Positions 21,221 through 28,388 of a stretch of DNA of 33,457 bases are shown here, piece by piece (position 1 is the stretch's first letter; every line of letters begins with the position of its first letter). Both the position numbers and the translations under genes were made by a program. The DNA comes from Streptomyces globisporus (GTDB lineage Bacteria > Actinomycetota > Actinomycetes > Streptomycetales > Streptomycetaceae): assembly GCA_014649555.1 (NCBI GenBank), contig BMTG01000029.1:1-33457 (forward strand), read 5' to 3'. The notes under the pieces were generated by a model that saw only the letters and a program-made list of their open reading frames with translations, had not been told where the DNA came from and made no database searches.

Positions 21221-21547
21221 ATGACGCGCACGCTCACGACCGACGCTTTCCGCGACCAGCACGGCGACCCCGCCACCTGGAGCCCCGCCACCCTGGACAG
21301 CTACCAGGTGATCGGGGACATCGCCCCGCCGTCCCCGCCGCCCTACACCCACCGTGAGATGCAGGCCGAGGCCGAAGCGTGGCACACGTCGGCGGCCGGG
21401 CAACAGCGCCTGGCCGACGAACTGGCCCGCAAGGGCCACACCATCGCCGCCGGTATCCACCGGCGCGGCGCGCAGGACGCCCGGCAGCACGCGGAGGCGG
21501 CCCGGCTCGGCTGGCCCGCCTACGAAGCGTTCCTCAACGGCTGGTGA
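21221..21547 (+). CDS. Hypothetical protein (108 aa)
   Basis: ATG 21221 has GAGG upstream. The product begins MTRTLTTDAFRDQHGDPATW and ends in helices (HREMQAEAEAWHTSAAGQQR, LADELARKGHTIAAGIHRRG). It has no Cys clusters and no membrane segment, and its helical make-up fits a small DNA-associated or structural protein. Function unknown. Confidence 0.6.
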   Translation: MTRTLTTDAFRDQHGDPATWSPATLDSYQVIGDIAPPSPPPYTHREMQAEAEAWHTSAAGQQRLADELARKGHTIAAGIHRRGAQDARQHAEAARLGWPAYEAFLNGW

Positions 21548-21813
21548 CGGCCGGTCTGGCGGTTGCCCGATCCGCCCGCCCCGACCGCCCAACCACCAGG
21601 GCGAGCTAAACCGCCGTACCCCGCAGGACCTGGATCGGACCGGGCACGGGTTCGTCCAGGACATCGAGTCGTTCGTCGCCGGGACGATTGCGGCCTCCAC
21701 CCCGCCCTCCTGACACCGGGGCGATGACCCCGGCCGCCGTCGCCTGGCTGCGCCAGCACCTCACGCAGCACAGCAGCACGCTGCCCACCCAGCGCTGACC
21801 GCCCCAGCACAAC
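21548..21813. other. Gap before a terminator, no clear gene
   Basis: The only small candidate is a 24-codon frame at 21724-21798 (MTPAAVAWLRQHLTQHSSTL start), with no ribosome site. Otherwise I see no gene, repeat or promoter here. The gap ends with the long hairpin at 21814-21860, and 77 bp of leader with GAGAGAGG precede the next gene. Confidence 0.4.
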
Positions 21814-21860
21814 GGCCCTCCGAGTCCCCGGCATTTGAGCTGCCGGGGCCTCGGAGGGCC
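21814..21860 (+). terminator. Long hairpin terminator
   Basis: GGCCCTCCGAG-T-CCCCGGCA (21814-21833) pairs with TGCCGGGG-C-CTCGGAGGGCC (21841-21860) around a 7-nt loop; the stem is 20 bp with one mismatch. It separates the small-protein run from the DUF2637 gene. Confidence 0.75.
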
Positions 21861-21937
21861 TGGTCACGACCTTACCCACCGCCGTAGATCCACGGTGACC
21901 TCTTGCACGGAGGCGCCCGGAAGAGAGAGGACACCCT

Positions 21938-24103
21938 GTGGCCACCAACACCGCCACCCGCCGCAAGCGCCAGCCCGCGGCGAACGCGAAGTCCCGCAAG
22001 GGGCGCGCCAAGGCACCGGCGACACCGGTCTCCATTCCCGCCCAGGCCGCCGCTCCCGAGGAGACGGTGCCGCTGGTCTTCCTGGAGGCCGACCCGGTCC
22101 TGGCCGACGCCGCCGACCGCGCCGCCGACCTCCGGGACCAGGCCGACGCCGACGTCGTGCGGATCCTCGCCGACGGCGAGGCCCGTGCCAACGAACTGCT
22201 GGAGGATGCCCGCACTGAGGCCGCCTCGATCACCGAGGCGGCCACCACGGAGCAGTCCCGCCTCCTAGCCGCCGCCGCCACGGACGCCGACCGGGTCCGC
22301 ACGGAGGCCGCCACCACGGCGGCTGCCGACGCCGACCAGGTCCGCGCCGCCGCCGAGACCGAGGCGGAGCAGCTGCTCGTCGACGCGCGCCGCCAGGCCG
22401 GCACCGTCACGGCGACAGCGGCCAATGAGGCGGAGAAGGTCCTCGCCGACGCCAAGGTGACGGTCGAGGAGCTGCTCGCCGACGCGCGCCGCCAGGCGCA
22501 GGAGGTCACCACCACGGCGGCCGCGCACGCCGACGAGGTCCGCACCGAGGCCGCGCAGGCCGCCGCGAAGACCCTCTCCGACGCGGAGACGCAGCGCACC
22601 GAGCTGCTGGCCGGTGCGGAGCGCACGGCGGTGGAGACACGCACCCGGGCCACCACCGACGCCGAACAGGTGCTGGAGCGGGCACGGAGCGAGGCCGACC
22701 GGGTGCGCGAGAGCGCGGACGGCCAGGCCGCGCAGGTACGGGCCGGAGCCGAGAAGGTCGCCGCCGGCCTTCGCTCCGACGCCGACCGCGCCCTGGACGA
22801 CGCCCGCACCTCCGCTGAGGAGCTGCGGACGGCGGCCGACAAGGACGCCGCCCGGCTGCGCGAGCAGGCCGAAGCCGACGCGCAGTTGGCCCGGGAAGCG
22901 GCGGCGCAGGCCACGGCCGACCAGGCCGCCGCCGCTCAGGCTCGCGCCGAAGCGGACCGGATCCTTGAGGCGGCGACGCAGCGCACCGTGCAGCGGGCGC
23001 GGCGCCGGGAGATCCGGACCGAGTCGCGCACAGCCCGGCGCAAGGCCCGCGACGAAGCCCGGCCCGCCGGCGGGGTGCCGCCGCTATCCGGGCAGGAGTT
23101 GGTGCTGGTCGTCGGGATCGTCCTGGCGGCCGCGGTCGTCTCCACCCTCGGGCTGCTCTCCTCCTACACCGCGCTGGAGACCAAGGCAGCGACGTGGGGC
23201 TGGGACTGGCCGTGGCTGCTCCCCGTCGGCATCGACGTCGCGATCCCCGCGTTCACCGGAGCCAACCTCATCCTCATCCGGATGGGCATGGAGCTCCGCT
23301 GGATCCGCTGGGTGCCCCGGGTGCTGACGGCGGTGACGGTCTACCTGAACTGGCAGGCGTCCTCCACCCCCGGAGGCCGTATCGGGCACGCCGCCCTCAC
23401 ACTGCTCTGGGTGATCTTTTCCGAGATCGCCTCGCACGTGTACGGCACCCGGATCGGCGCGGTCACCGGCAAGAAGCGCATGGAGACAGTGCGCCGCTCC
23501 CGCTGGATCCTCGCCCCGATCCCGACAGCCCGCCTTCGCCGCCGGATGATCCTGTGGGAGATCACCTCCTACCAGCAGGCGCTCACCCGCCTCCAGGAGG
23601 AGACCTACACGCGAGCGCAGCTCAAGGAAGACTTCGGGCTGCTGTGGCGCTGGAAGGCCCCGCTGGACAAGCGGATGGCGCTCAAGCTCGGCTCCGCGCC
23701 CGCCGCGCTCGCTGACACGCTCACCCCCGAGGACACGCTCACCGTCGAACGGGTGGAGGAGAGCGAGCACGCTCGCCCGGACATGAGCGCGCTCACCGAT
23801 GAGGCGACGCGCGGCGAGCGCGAGCGCCCGGCGCTCACCACCGGCGCTCACGAAGGTGAGCGCCCCACGGACGATGACGACGCTCACCGAGCGGACGGCG
23901 CGCTCACGCGCAGCGAGAGCGACGCGCTCACCGAGCGCCGCCACGCTCGCATCCGTCTCCTCTACACCGAGCTCGGGCGCCGTCCCGAGTGGAAGGAGAT
24001 TCGCGACGCGCTCACCGACGCGAAGCTGTCCGACAGTCCGGTCTCCCGCCCGACCGCCCAGCGCCTGCGCGCTCAGGTCGAAGAGGCCACCCCGGGCGCG
24101 TAG
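21938..24103 (+). CDS. Long coiled coil fused to a DUF2637 membrane domain
   Basis: GTG 21938 follows GAGAGAGG. In the 721-residue protein residues about 50-350 are an Ala/Glu/Arg-rich coiled coil with hendecad character; LL-x-DARRQA recurs 33 residues apart, mirrored by a 99-bp DNA repeat (22372 and 22471). A basic hinge follows (RRREIRTESRTARRKARDEA). The DUF2637 domain has four membrane segments (about 386-408, 427-445, 455-475 and 483-502, ending LLWVIFSEIASHVYG). The C-terminal third has ALT-rich low complexity and a helical RIRLLYTELGRRPEWKEI motif. DUF2637 proteins occur in actinomycete plasmids and AICEs next to transfer ATPases. A septum- or membrane-positioned scaffold for conjugation is inference. 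Its 3' end carries the GCTCAC cluster. Confidence 0.8.
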   Translation: MATNTATRRKRQPAANAKSRKGRAKAPATPVSIPAQAAAPEETVPLVFLEADPVLADAADRAADLRDQADADVVRILADGEARANELLEDARTEAASITEAATTEQSRLLAAAATDADRVRTEAATTAAADADQVRAAAETEAEQLLVDARRQAGTVTATAANEAEKVLADAKVTVEELLADARRQAQEVTTTAAAHADEVRTEAAQAAAKTLSDAETQRTELLAGAERTAVETRTRATTDAEQVLERARSEADRVRESADGQAAQVRAGAEKVAAGLRSDADRALDDARTSAEELRTAADKDAARLREQAEADAQLAREAAAQATADQAAAAQARAEADRILEAATQRTVQRARRREIRTESRTARRKARDEARPAGGVPPLSGQELVLVVGIVLAAAVVSTLGLLSSYTALETKAATWGWDWPWLLPVGIDVAIPAFTGANLILIRMGMELRWIRWVPRVLTAVTVYLNWQASSTPGGRIGHAALTLLWVIFSEIASHVYGTRIGAVTGKKRMETVRRSRWILAPIPTARLRRRMILWEITSYQQALTRLQEETYTRAQLKEDFGLLWRWKAPLDKRMALKLGSAPAALADTLTPEDTLTVERVEESEHARPDMSALTDEATRGERERPALTTGAHEGERPTDDDDAHRADGALTRSESDALTERRHARIRLLYTELGRRPEWKEIRDALTDAKLSDSPVSRPTAQRLRAQVEEATPGA

Positions 24104-24197
24104 GTGAGCGCCCGGTGAGCGCGAGGCGCTCACCGCCTGACGCTCACGCTCGCCACCGGCCCGCGCTCGGGGTGCGAGCGCGGGCCGGTGTGTGAGC
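23719..24197. repeat. Cluster of 15 GCTCAC/GTGAGC motifs (candidate transfer locus)
   Basis: GCTCAC occurs at 23719, 23737, 23791, 23833, 23846, 23882, 23902, 23926, 24010, 24128 and 24142. GTGAGC occurs at 23856, 24104, 24115 and 24192. Many copies read GCGCTCACC. Elsewhere I see roughly one per one to two kb. The first ten lie in the coding region with mostly the same orientation, where they force ALT tripeptides; the last five lie beyond or at the stop. TraB-type plasmid ATPases bind short repeated octamers at clt loci, so this is a candidate recognition region. Confidence 0.6.
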
Positions 24198-24209
24198 GCG
24201 AGCGTCAGG
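24138..24209 (+). repeat. Nested hairpin with a perfect 14-bp stem
   Basis: ACCGGCCCGCGCTC (24155-24168) pairs perfectly with GAGCGCGGGCCGGT (24176-24189) around a 7-nt loop. Outside it CTGACGCTC (from 24138) mirrors GAGCGTCAG (near 24200-24208). It follows the DUF2637 stop by about 35 bp, so it may be a terminator. It is also embedded in the motif cluster. Confidence 0.6.
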
Positions 24210-24258
24210 CCGCTCGCCCGCCCCTCCCCGAGCTCGACTGAGTTGAGAGGAACTCGAC

Positions 24259-24420
24259 ATGAGCGATCTTCAGTACGCGATCGGCGTGATCCTCGTCCTG
24301 ATCACCCTCGCCATGATCCTGGCCACGCCGTTCCTGCTGGTCCACTCCCGCAGCCTGTACGACCACGGCCCCACCTGCTGGTGGTGCCACCCCCGCCTGC
24401 TGCCGCGCAAGCGGCGCTGA
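24259..24420 (+). CDS. 53-residue membrane peptide with CWWC motif
   Basis: ATG 24259 has GAGAGG nine bases upstream. The product has one hydrophobic span YAIGVILVLITLAMILATPF followed by a short region with PTCWWCHP and a basic end (RLLPRKRR). A single-pass membrane protein with a CxxC pair facing one side is predicted. Similar tiny Spd-like membrane proteins accompany transfer genes in streptomycete plasmids; the CxxC resembles the Cys-rich neighbours. Function is unknown. Confidence 0.6.
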   Translation: MSDLQYAIGVILVLITLAMILATPFLLVHSRSLYDHGPTCWWCHPRLLPRKRR

Positions 24421-24558
24421 CCTGCTGGCCATGGTCGCCACCGGCCCCGCTCACACCCGAGCGCGGACCGGTGACGGCCACGGCCGGCAGGCCGCTCGCC
24501 CGCGCCGCGCCCCGAGCGCGGACACAGCGGGCCAGGCACCACCCGCCCCGCGTCAGAC

Positions 24559-24621
24559 CGCATCCGTCTCCCCCGCACCGAGTTCGGGCGCCACCCCGAG
24601 CAGCCGGAGACCCACGACGCG
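24559..24621 (+). pseudogene. Decayed copy of the DUF2637 gene 3' end
   Basis: This 63-bp stretch matches 23948-24010 (the coding region for RIRLLYTELGRRPEWKEIRDA) at 50 of 63 positions without a gap, giving RIRLPRTEFGRHPEQPETHD in the equivalent frame. Flanks on either side show weaker similarity. No start codon or usable frame remains, and the gap 24421-24703 otherwise contains no gene. It looks like a leftover of a duplicated or second related gene. Confidence 0.5.
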
Positions 24622-24635
24622 GTTCAGGCGCACGA

Positions 24636-24670
24636 AGGCCCCCCGCTGAAGCGTGATCAGCGGGGGGCCT
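24636..24670 (+). terminator. Hairpin terminator
   Basis: AGGCCCCCCGCTG (24636-24648) pairs perfectly with CAGCGGGGGGCCT (24658-24670) around a 9-nt loop; CGGTCTTCTG follows. It precedes the ribosome site of the next gene by about 20 bp. Confidence 0.7.
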
Positions 24671-24703
24671 CGGTCTTCTGCTCACGCAAGAAAGGAGCAC
24701 AGC

Positions 24704-25219
24704 ATGGCACCCGCGACGACCGGGCCGGCCCCGAAGTCCGGGAGCTTCACCCGTACGACGACCCCGCCGGCGCCCGCGCTGGCACCCCCCACGGTGATCC
24801 CACCGGCCCTGGAGATCTGGGCGCCCGACCCCCCGACCTGGAGCCAGCGCATGATCCCCAAGGGGATCCGGTCCGCGATGGCTGACCTGGGGCTTTGGCA
24901 GGAGCCGCGCCCCTTGAAGCCCTCGTTCCACCTGGTCCAGGTGATCGAAGTCCTCACCCGCTACGGCTGGTGCCAGAGCTTCGATTTCTCCCCCACCGGA
25001 CGTATGTGCATCAGGGGTGCCCAGACCTTTCTGGAATCCACCGGGCACGTCACCACGATCGACCGGCGCAAGGCCGTGAATTACCTCCAGTCCCAGTTGG
25101 TCCGCCAGGGCGTGAACATGCGGTTCTGGGAGTGGAACGACCTTTCCAGCAACACCTTCCGGGGTGTGGAGGCCACCATTTCGGCGGCCTCTGACATGGC
25201 GCGTAAGAACGGAGACTGA
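24704..25219 (+). CDS. DUF6197-like protein (171 aa)
   Basis: ATG 24704 follows AAAGGAG. An Ala/Pro-rich first 45 residues lead into a small domain with LVQVIEVLTRYGWCQSFDFS, then GRMCIRGAQTFL and WEWNDLSSNTFRGVEATISA. The pattern (helix-GW, G-x-x-C-x-x-GA, then WND-x-x-x-x-T) recalls the DUF6197 family found in streptomycetes. The family has no known activity that I recall. The gene is directly upstream of the membrane/coiled-coil gene and downstream of a terminator, so it may start a new transcript. Confidence 0.6.
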   Translation: MAPATTGPAPKSGSFTRTTTPPAPALAPPTVIPPALEIWAPDPPTWSQRMIPKGIRSAMADLGLWQEPRPLKPSFHLVQVIEVLTRYGWCQSFDFSPTGRMCIRGAQTFLESTGHVTTIDRRKAVNYLQSQLVRQGVNMRFWEWNDLSSNTFRGVEATISAASDMARKNGD

Positions 25220-25220
25220 A

Positions 25221-25853
25221 ATGACACCGGACGAAGAGAGGGAATTCGAAGGAATTCAGGCCGGAATGACGGCCGGAATGACCTTCGGGAACAGCACTCC
25301 GGACGCTTCCCCGTACGCCGACGAAGGGCCTTACGGAACCCCGGTCGTGCACAAGAAGGCCGGTCTGACCCGCCGTGGAAAGGTTGCCATCGCGGTGGCC
25401 GGAGTGGCGATCGTCGGCGGCGGAACCATCTGGTTCCAGGTCCATTCGGCGGCCGTCGCGAAGGACGAGAAGGAGGCCGCCGCTCTCCAGATCCAGATGA
25501 AAAAGCTGGAACTGGAGGAAATCAGGATTCGGAACGAGCAGGCGCGCACCGACAAGAAGGCCGCGAGCGCTTCCGCAGAGAAGATCCAGGCGGCCGTCGA
25601 CAAGTGCGTGAAGGACTCCTCCGGCCTGATCGGCAAGGGGTTCGGCTCGCCCTCCAGGGGCGAGGTCGTGGCGGACTGCAAGCAGCAGTACGAGACCGCC
25701 GACGGGTCCGGCATGCAGGCCGCCGGCAACGTCCAGGACGCCAGCAACACGGGCGGCGGCGGGATCAACTCCCCCGCCCTGCTGGGGCTCGTCGCCGGTG
25801 GCGGCCTGGCCGTCGCGCTGTTCGCACGCAAGGGCAAGAAGGCTGACGCCTAG
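25221..25853 (+). CDS. Two-span membrane protein with central coiled coil (210 aa)
   Basis: ATG 25221 starts one base after the previous stop, with GGAG upstream. After an acidic start, residues 55-72 form a first hydrophobic span (VAIAVAGVAIVGGGTIWF), then a charged coiled coil (EKEAAALQIQMKKLELEEIR and onward, to about 130). A C-terminal hydrophobic segment LLGLVAGGGLAVALFA with a basic tail RKGKK ends the protein. Two Cys residues (KCVKD, DCKQQ) lie in the loop before it and may form a disulfide if exported. A membrane-spanning bridge in a transfer apparatus is conceivable. Confidence 0.65.
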   Translation: MTPDEEREFEGIQAGMTAGMTFGNSTPDASPYADEGPYGTPVVHKKAGLTRRGKVAIAVAGVAIVGGGTIWFQVHSAAVAKDEKEAAALQIQMKKLELEEIRIRNEQARTDKKAASASAEKIQAAVDKCVKDSSGLIGKGFGSPSRGEVVADCKQQYETADGSGMQAAGNVQDASNTGGGGINSPALLGLVAGGGLAVALFARKGKKADA

Positions 25854-25870
25854 TCACGCACGGTGATTAA

Positions 25871-25952
25871 TTACTCCCTCCCTCCCTGGCGGAGAGCGCC
25901 GCAATCGGACTCCCATGGTCCGGCTGATCGGCCGCTCTCCGCTCGGGAGTAA
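25871..25952 (+). promoter_or_regulatory. Nested-hairpin leader upstream of the Gly/Ser-rich gene
   Basis: Three collinear arms pair: TTACTCCC (25871-25878) with GGGAGTAA (25945-25952), GCGGAGAGCG (25889-25898) with CGCTCTCCGC (25933-25942), and CGGAC (25906-25910) with GTCCG (25919-25923). A tandem GGAGTAA (25946-25959) overlaps and follows the last arm, and could act as ribosome-site-like sequence held in the stem. It lies 40 bp before ATG 25993. Control of translation by folding is a possibility. Confidence 0.5.
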
Positions 25953-25992
25953 GGAGTAAGGAACCATCTTGATCACGGAGAGTGAGGAAACC

Positions 25993-27879
25993 ATGGCGAC
26001 CGATACGGCGCCCCCGGTCCCCGCGGGGCCCCCCGATCCGCCCGCTGCGCCGGCCGCCCCCGCCGCGTCGGCGCCCACCGGAGACACCGGCATCATGGCC
26101 GCCCTGATGGCTGCGGTGGAGCCCGCCCGGCCGGTCACCGCGACTGCCGGGGCCAGGCCGGAGGGCGACGACCCGGCCGCGAAGGCGGACCCCGACGGAG
26201 TGGTGGACCGCTCCTCCCCGGGCGTCACCAGCGAGCAGTTCAAGGCCCCGGAGGATTTGACCGGGGCCGGATCCGATGCCGCCGGTGCCAAGCACAAGGA
26301 AGGCGTTTTCAAAACGCTGATCCGGGCGGGCGCGACCCGCTGGGCAAAAGGCGGCGGGACCGCGAACAAGCGGCTGGACCTGGAGAAAGCCAGGGCCGGT
26401 GCGCACCAGGTGAAAGAGGCCCGGACCACCACGGTCATGAAGTCGCCTGGACTTCCCACCCGAAACGGCTCCGGAGGGTCCGGTGGAGGGGGCCGTAATT
26501 CCGGCGGAAACAGCGGCGGAAATTCAGGCCGTAATTCCACCGGTACCGGCTCCACGGGTACCGGACGTGGCGGAAGCGGCGGCACCACCGGAGGCGGCGG
26601 GCGCGGCTCGTCCGGCTCGAATGGGAACGGCGGATCCGGCAGCGGGCGCGGCACCAGCACAAACGGTGGCGGAAGTTCGCCGAAGGACACCGGCCCCAAG
26701 GGGCCGAAAGACTCCGCAGGAAAGGGGAAGGACGGCTCCTCGGGGAACGCGGGATCCGGTGGAAAGGCTGGCAAGGACGGAAAGGCCGGTGTCTTCGGAA
26801 ACGGCGGCGGATCGACATCGGGCGGCTCGTCCGGCGGTAATTCCGGCACCTCGAAGGACAAGGCCGACAAGGACAAGGGCTCGAAGGCCGACCTGACGAA
26901 GGGCGGCGGTGGCCAGGGCTCGGGCGGCTCCTCCGGGAGCAGCGGTGGATCCGGGAAGAACGGCGGCTCCTCCGGGGGCAGCGGGTCCGGAAAGAGCGGC
27001 TCCTCCGGGAGCGGCGGCGGATCCGGTTCGAGCGGCTCCTCCGGCAAGAACGGCGGGTCCGGCAAGAACGGCGGCTCCGGGAACAGCTCGAACGGGACCA
27101 ACGACCGGACCCCGCTCCAGCGTTCGCGGGAGACGGGGCACGGCGACGGCTCCGCGGTCCGCAACGCGGTCGACCACGTGAAGGCGTACGCGCAGGGGAC
27201 CAAGGACGGCTACCAGGACAAGAAGGAGGAGAACGGCAAGGAGCACGCCCGCCTGGACAAGGCGCACGCCGACCACAAGGCGAAGCAGCAGGACCCGAAG
27301 AAGGGCGACCCGAAGCAGCAGGGAACGGCGGTCACCGGGCCCAGCGGCCAGACGATCGTCATCGCCCCGCCGGAGAACGGAGACGACGGAGTGAGCACGG
27401 ACGTGAAGCCCCTCCTGGTCAAGGAGATCGACGCGAACACGCTGACCCTGGGCACGGACGGTGCCCGGGGGTCGGTCAGCCGCAAGGAACTCCGCAACTT
27501 CAAGCAGTACGAACGCAAGCTGGAGGCCAAGGAGAACCACCTGATCAAGGTGGCCGACGCGTGCAAGTCGCTCCAGGCCGCAGCCGAGGACGAGGCCAAG
27601 GACTGCCAGGAGCTGGCCGACCAGGCCAAGGCCGTCGAAGGCGGCGAGAAGTTGGCCGCGAAGCTGACGCGGCTGGCCGACGCGGCGAAGGCCCAGGCGA
27701 CGGAGGCCGCCGAACTCCACAAGCGCGCGAAGCGGGCGGCGGAGATGTGCAAGGTCGTCATGACCAACATCGGCACCCGGTATGCGCCGCTGTATAAGGC
27801 CGTCGTCGACAGCGACGAGACGAAGCCGGCCGAACTGCGCTTCTACAACGACAAGGGCTCCTACGCGCCTGCCGCGTAG
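25993..27879 (+). CDS. Large low-complexity Gly/Ser-rich protein with helical C-terminus
   Basis: ATG 25993 (the frame also opens at TTG 25969) gives 628 residues. The N-terminus is Pro/Ala-rich; residues about 156-372 are a Gly/Ser/Asn-rich low-complexity tract with repeated G-S-S-G and GGSGKNGGS units; residues about 476-600 are charged helices (ESADACKSLQAAAEDEAKDC-like, then AKLTRLADAAKAQATEAA) that resemble the 126-residue protein just downstream. The C-terminus ends in a short strand region. The long flexible linker and helical end suggest a spacer or scaffold in the transfer apparatus. A secreted substrate is an alternative. I know no homologue. Confidence 0.6.
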   Translation: MATDTAPPVPAGPPDPPAAPAAPAASAPTGDTGIMAALMAAVEPARPVTATAGARPEGDDPAAKADPDGVVDRSSPGVTSEQFKAPEDLTGAGSDAAGAKHKEGVFKTLIRAGATRWAKGGGTANKRLDLEKARAGAHQVKEARTTTVMKSPGLPTRNGSGGSGGGGRNSGGNSGGNSGRNSTGTGSTGTGRGGSGGTTGGGGRGSSGSNGNGGSGSGRGTSTNGGGSSPKDTGPKGPKDSAGKGKDGSSGNAGSGGKAGKDGKAGVFGNGGGSTSGGSSGGNSGTSKDKADKDKGSKADLTKGGGGQGSGGSSGSSGGSGKNGGSSGGSGSGKSGSSGSGGGSGSSGSSGKNGGSGKNGGSGNSSNGTNDRTPLQRSRETGHGDGSAVRNAVDHVKAYAQGTKDGYQDKKEENGKEHARLDKAHADHKAKQQDPKKGDPKQQGTAVTGPSGQTIVIAPPENGDDGVSTDVKPLLVKEIDANTLTLGTDGARGSVSRKELRNFKQYERKLEAKENHLIKVADACKSLQAAAEDEAKDCQELADQAKAVEGGEKLAAKLTRLADAAKAQATEAAELHKRAKRAAEMCKVVMTNIGTRYAPLYKAVVDSDETKPAELRFYNDKGSYAPAA

Positions 27880-27900
27880 CACCAGGAGGGACAGAAGATC

Positions 27901-28281
27901 ATGGCGGAACTGACGTACAAGGTCCTCGTCCGCAAGACGCAGGAGAAGGAGAAGGCGCTGGCCCGCAACGCGGAGGGCGTCAAGAAGGCCGCGGAGAACA
28001 TCAAGGAGCTGGCCGACGACACCGCCTCCGACGCGGACGCGCTGGGCGCCAAGAGCGTGGACCGCGACTCCCTGGCGGAGTGCCAGGAGCTGTCGAAAAT
28101 CATCCGCGGCGTGTCGGAGGGCGCGATCACCTACGCCTCGAAGACGGCCGACACCGCGAAGGCCGCGAAGGCGGCCGGAGACCAGGCCCGCACCACCCAC
28201 GCCGGGTTCCAGGAGGCGTTCGACCGCTCCGACGTGACGGACCTGGAGAAGGTCAGCCGCGACTGGTTCGAGCAGGAATAG
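27901..28281 (+). CDS. Small helical protein (126 aa)
   Basis: ATG 27901 follows AGGAGG. Almost the whole length is predicted helix: LTYKVLVRKTQEKEKALARN, then KKAAENIKELADDTASDADA and AITYASKTADTAKAAKAAGD. It shares composition and layout with the C-terminal helices of the preceding protein (both have a C-QEL motif), so the two may be related modules. Size and helical hairpin form recall WXG100-type proteins, but no WXG motif is present. It is directly upstream of the FtsK/TraB-type ATPase. Confidence 0.65.
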   Translation: MAELTYKVLVRKTQEKEKALARNAEGVKKAAENIKELADDTASDADALGAKSVDRDSLAECQELSKIIRGVSEGAITYASKTADTAKAAKAAGDQARTTHAGFQEAFDRSDVTDLEKVSRDWFEQE

Positions 28282-28305
28282 CAGCACCCAGCACCACCCA
28301 CCATC

Positions 28306-28352
28306 GGCGCGGCCAGCCCCGGGGAATCGCATCCCTGCGGGCCGGCCGCGCC
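28306..28352 (+). terminator. Hairpin between the helical protein and the ATPase gene
   Basis: GGCGCGGCC (28306-28314) pairs with GGCCGCGCC (28344-28352) and GCCC (28316-28319) with GGGC (28339-28342), one mismatch between. A short TTT follows. It starts 25 bp past the stop at 28281 and may set the relative level of the ATPase. Confidence 0.55.
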
Positions 28353-28388
28353 TTTGCAGATCCCCCAACCCAGCAGGAGTAGCCCCCG

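Noticed and set aside
23719-24197. Reading the GCTCAC cluster as a CRISPR array
   Set aside because: Repeats are only six to nine bases, at irregular distances and in both orientations, within a gene; no cas gene is present.
24192-24656. A 154-codon plus-strand frame over the small membrane gene
   Set aside because: It runs in another frame through the 53-residue gene, which has a ribosome site and a membrane span, and it is Arg/Pro/Ser shadow sequence.
27901-28281. Calling the 126-residue protein a WXG100/ESX substrate
   Set aside because: There is no WXG motif and no EccC-type triple ATPase; the size and helical character alone are not enough.
26524-28368. A 614-codon minus-strand open frame
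   Set aside because: Antisense to the Gly/Ser-rich gene and the small helical gene, both of which have ribosome sites; the product is Leu/Arg/Gly shadow sequence.
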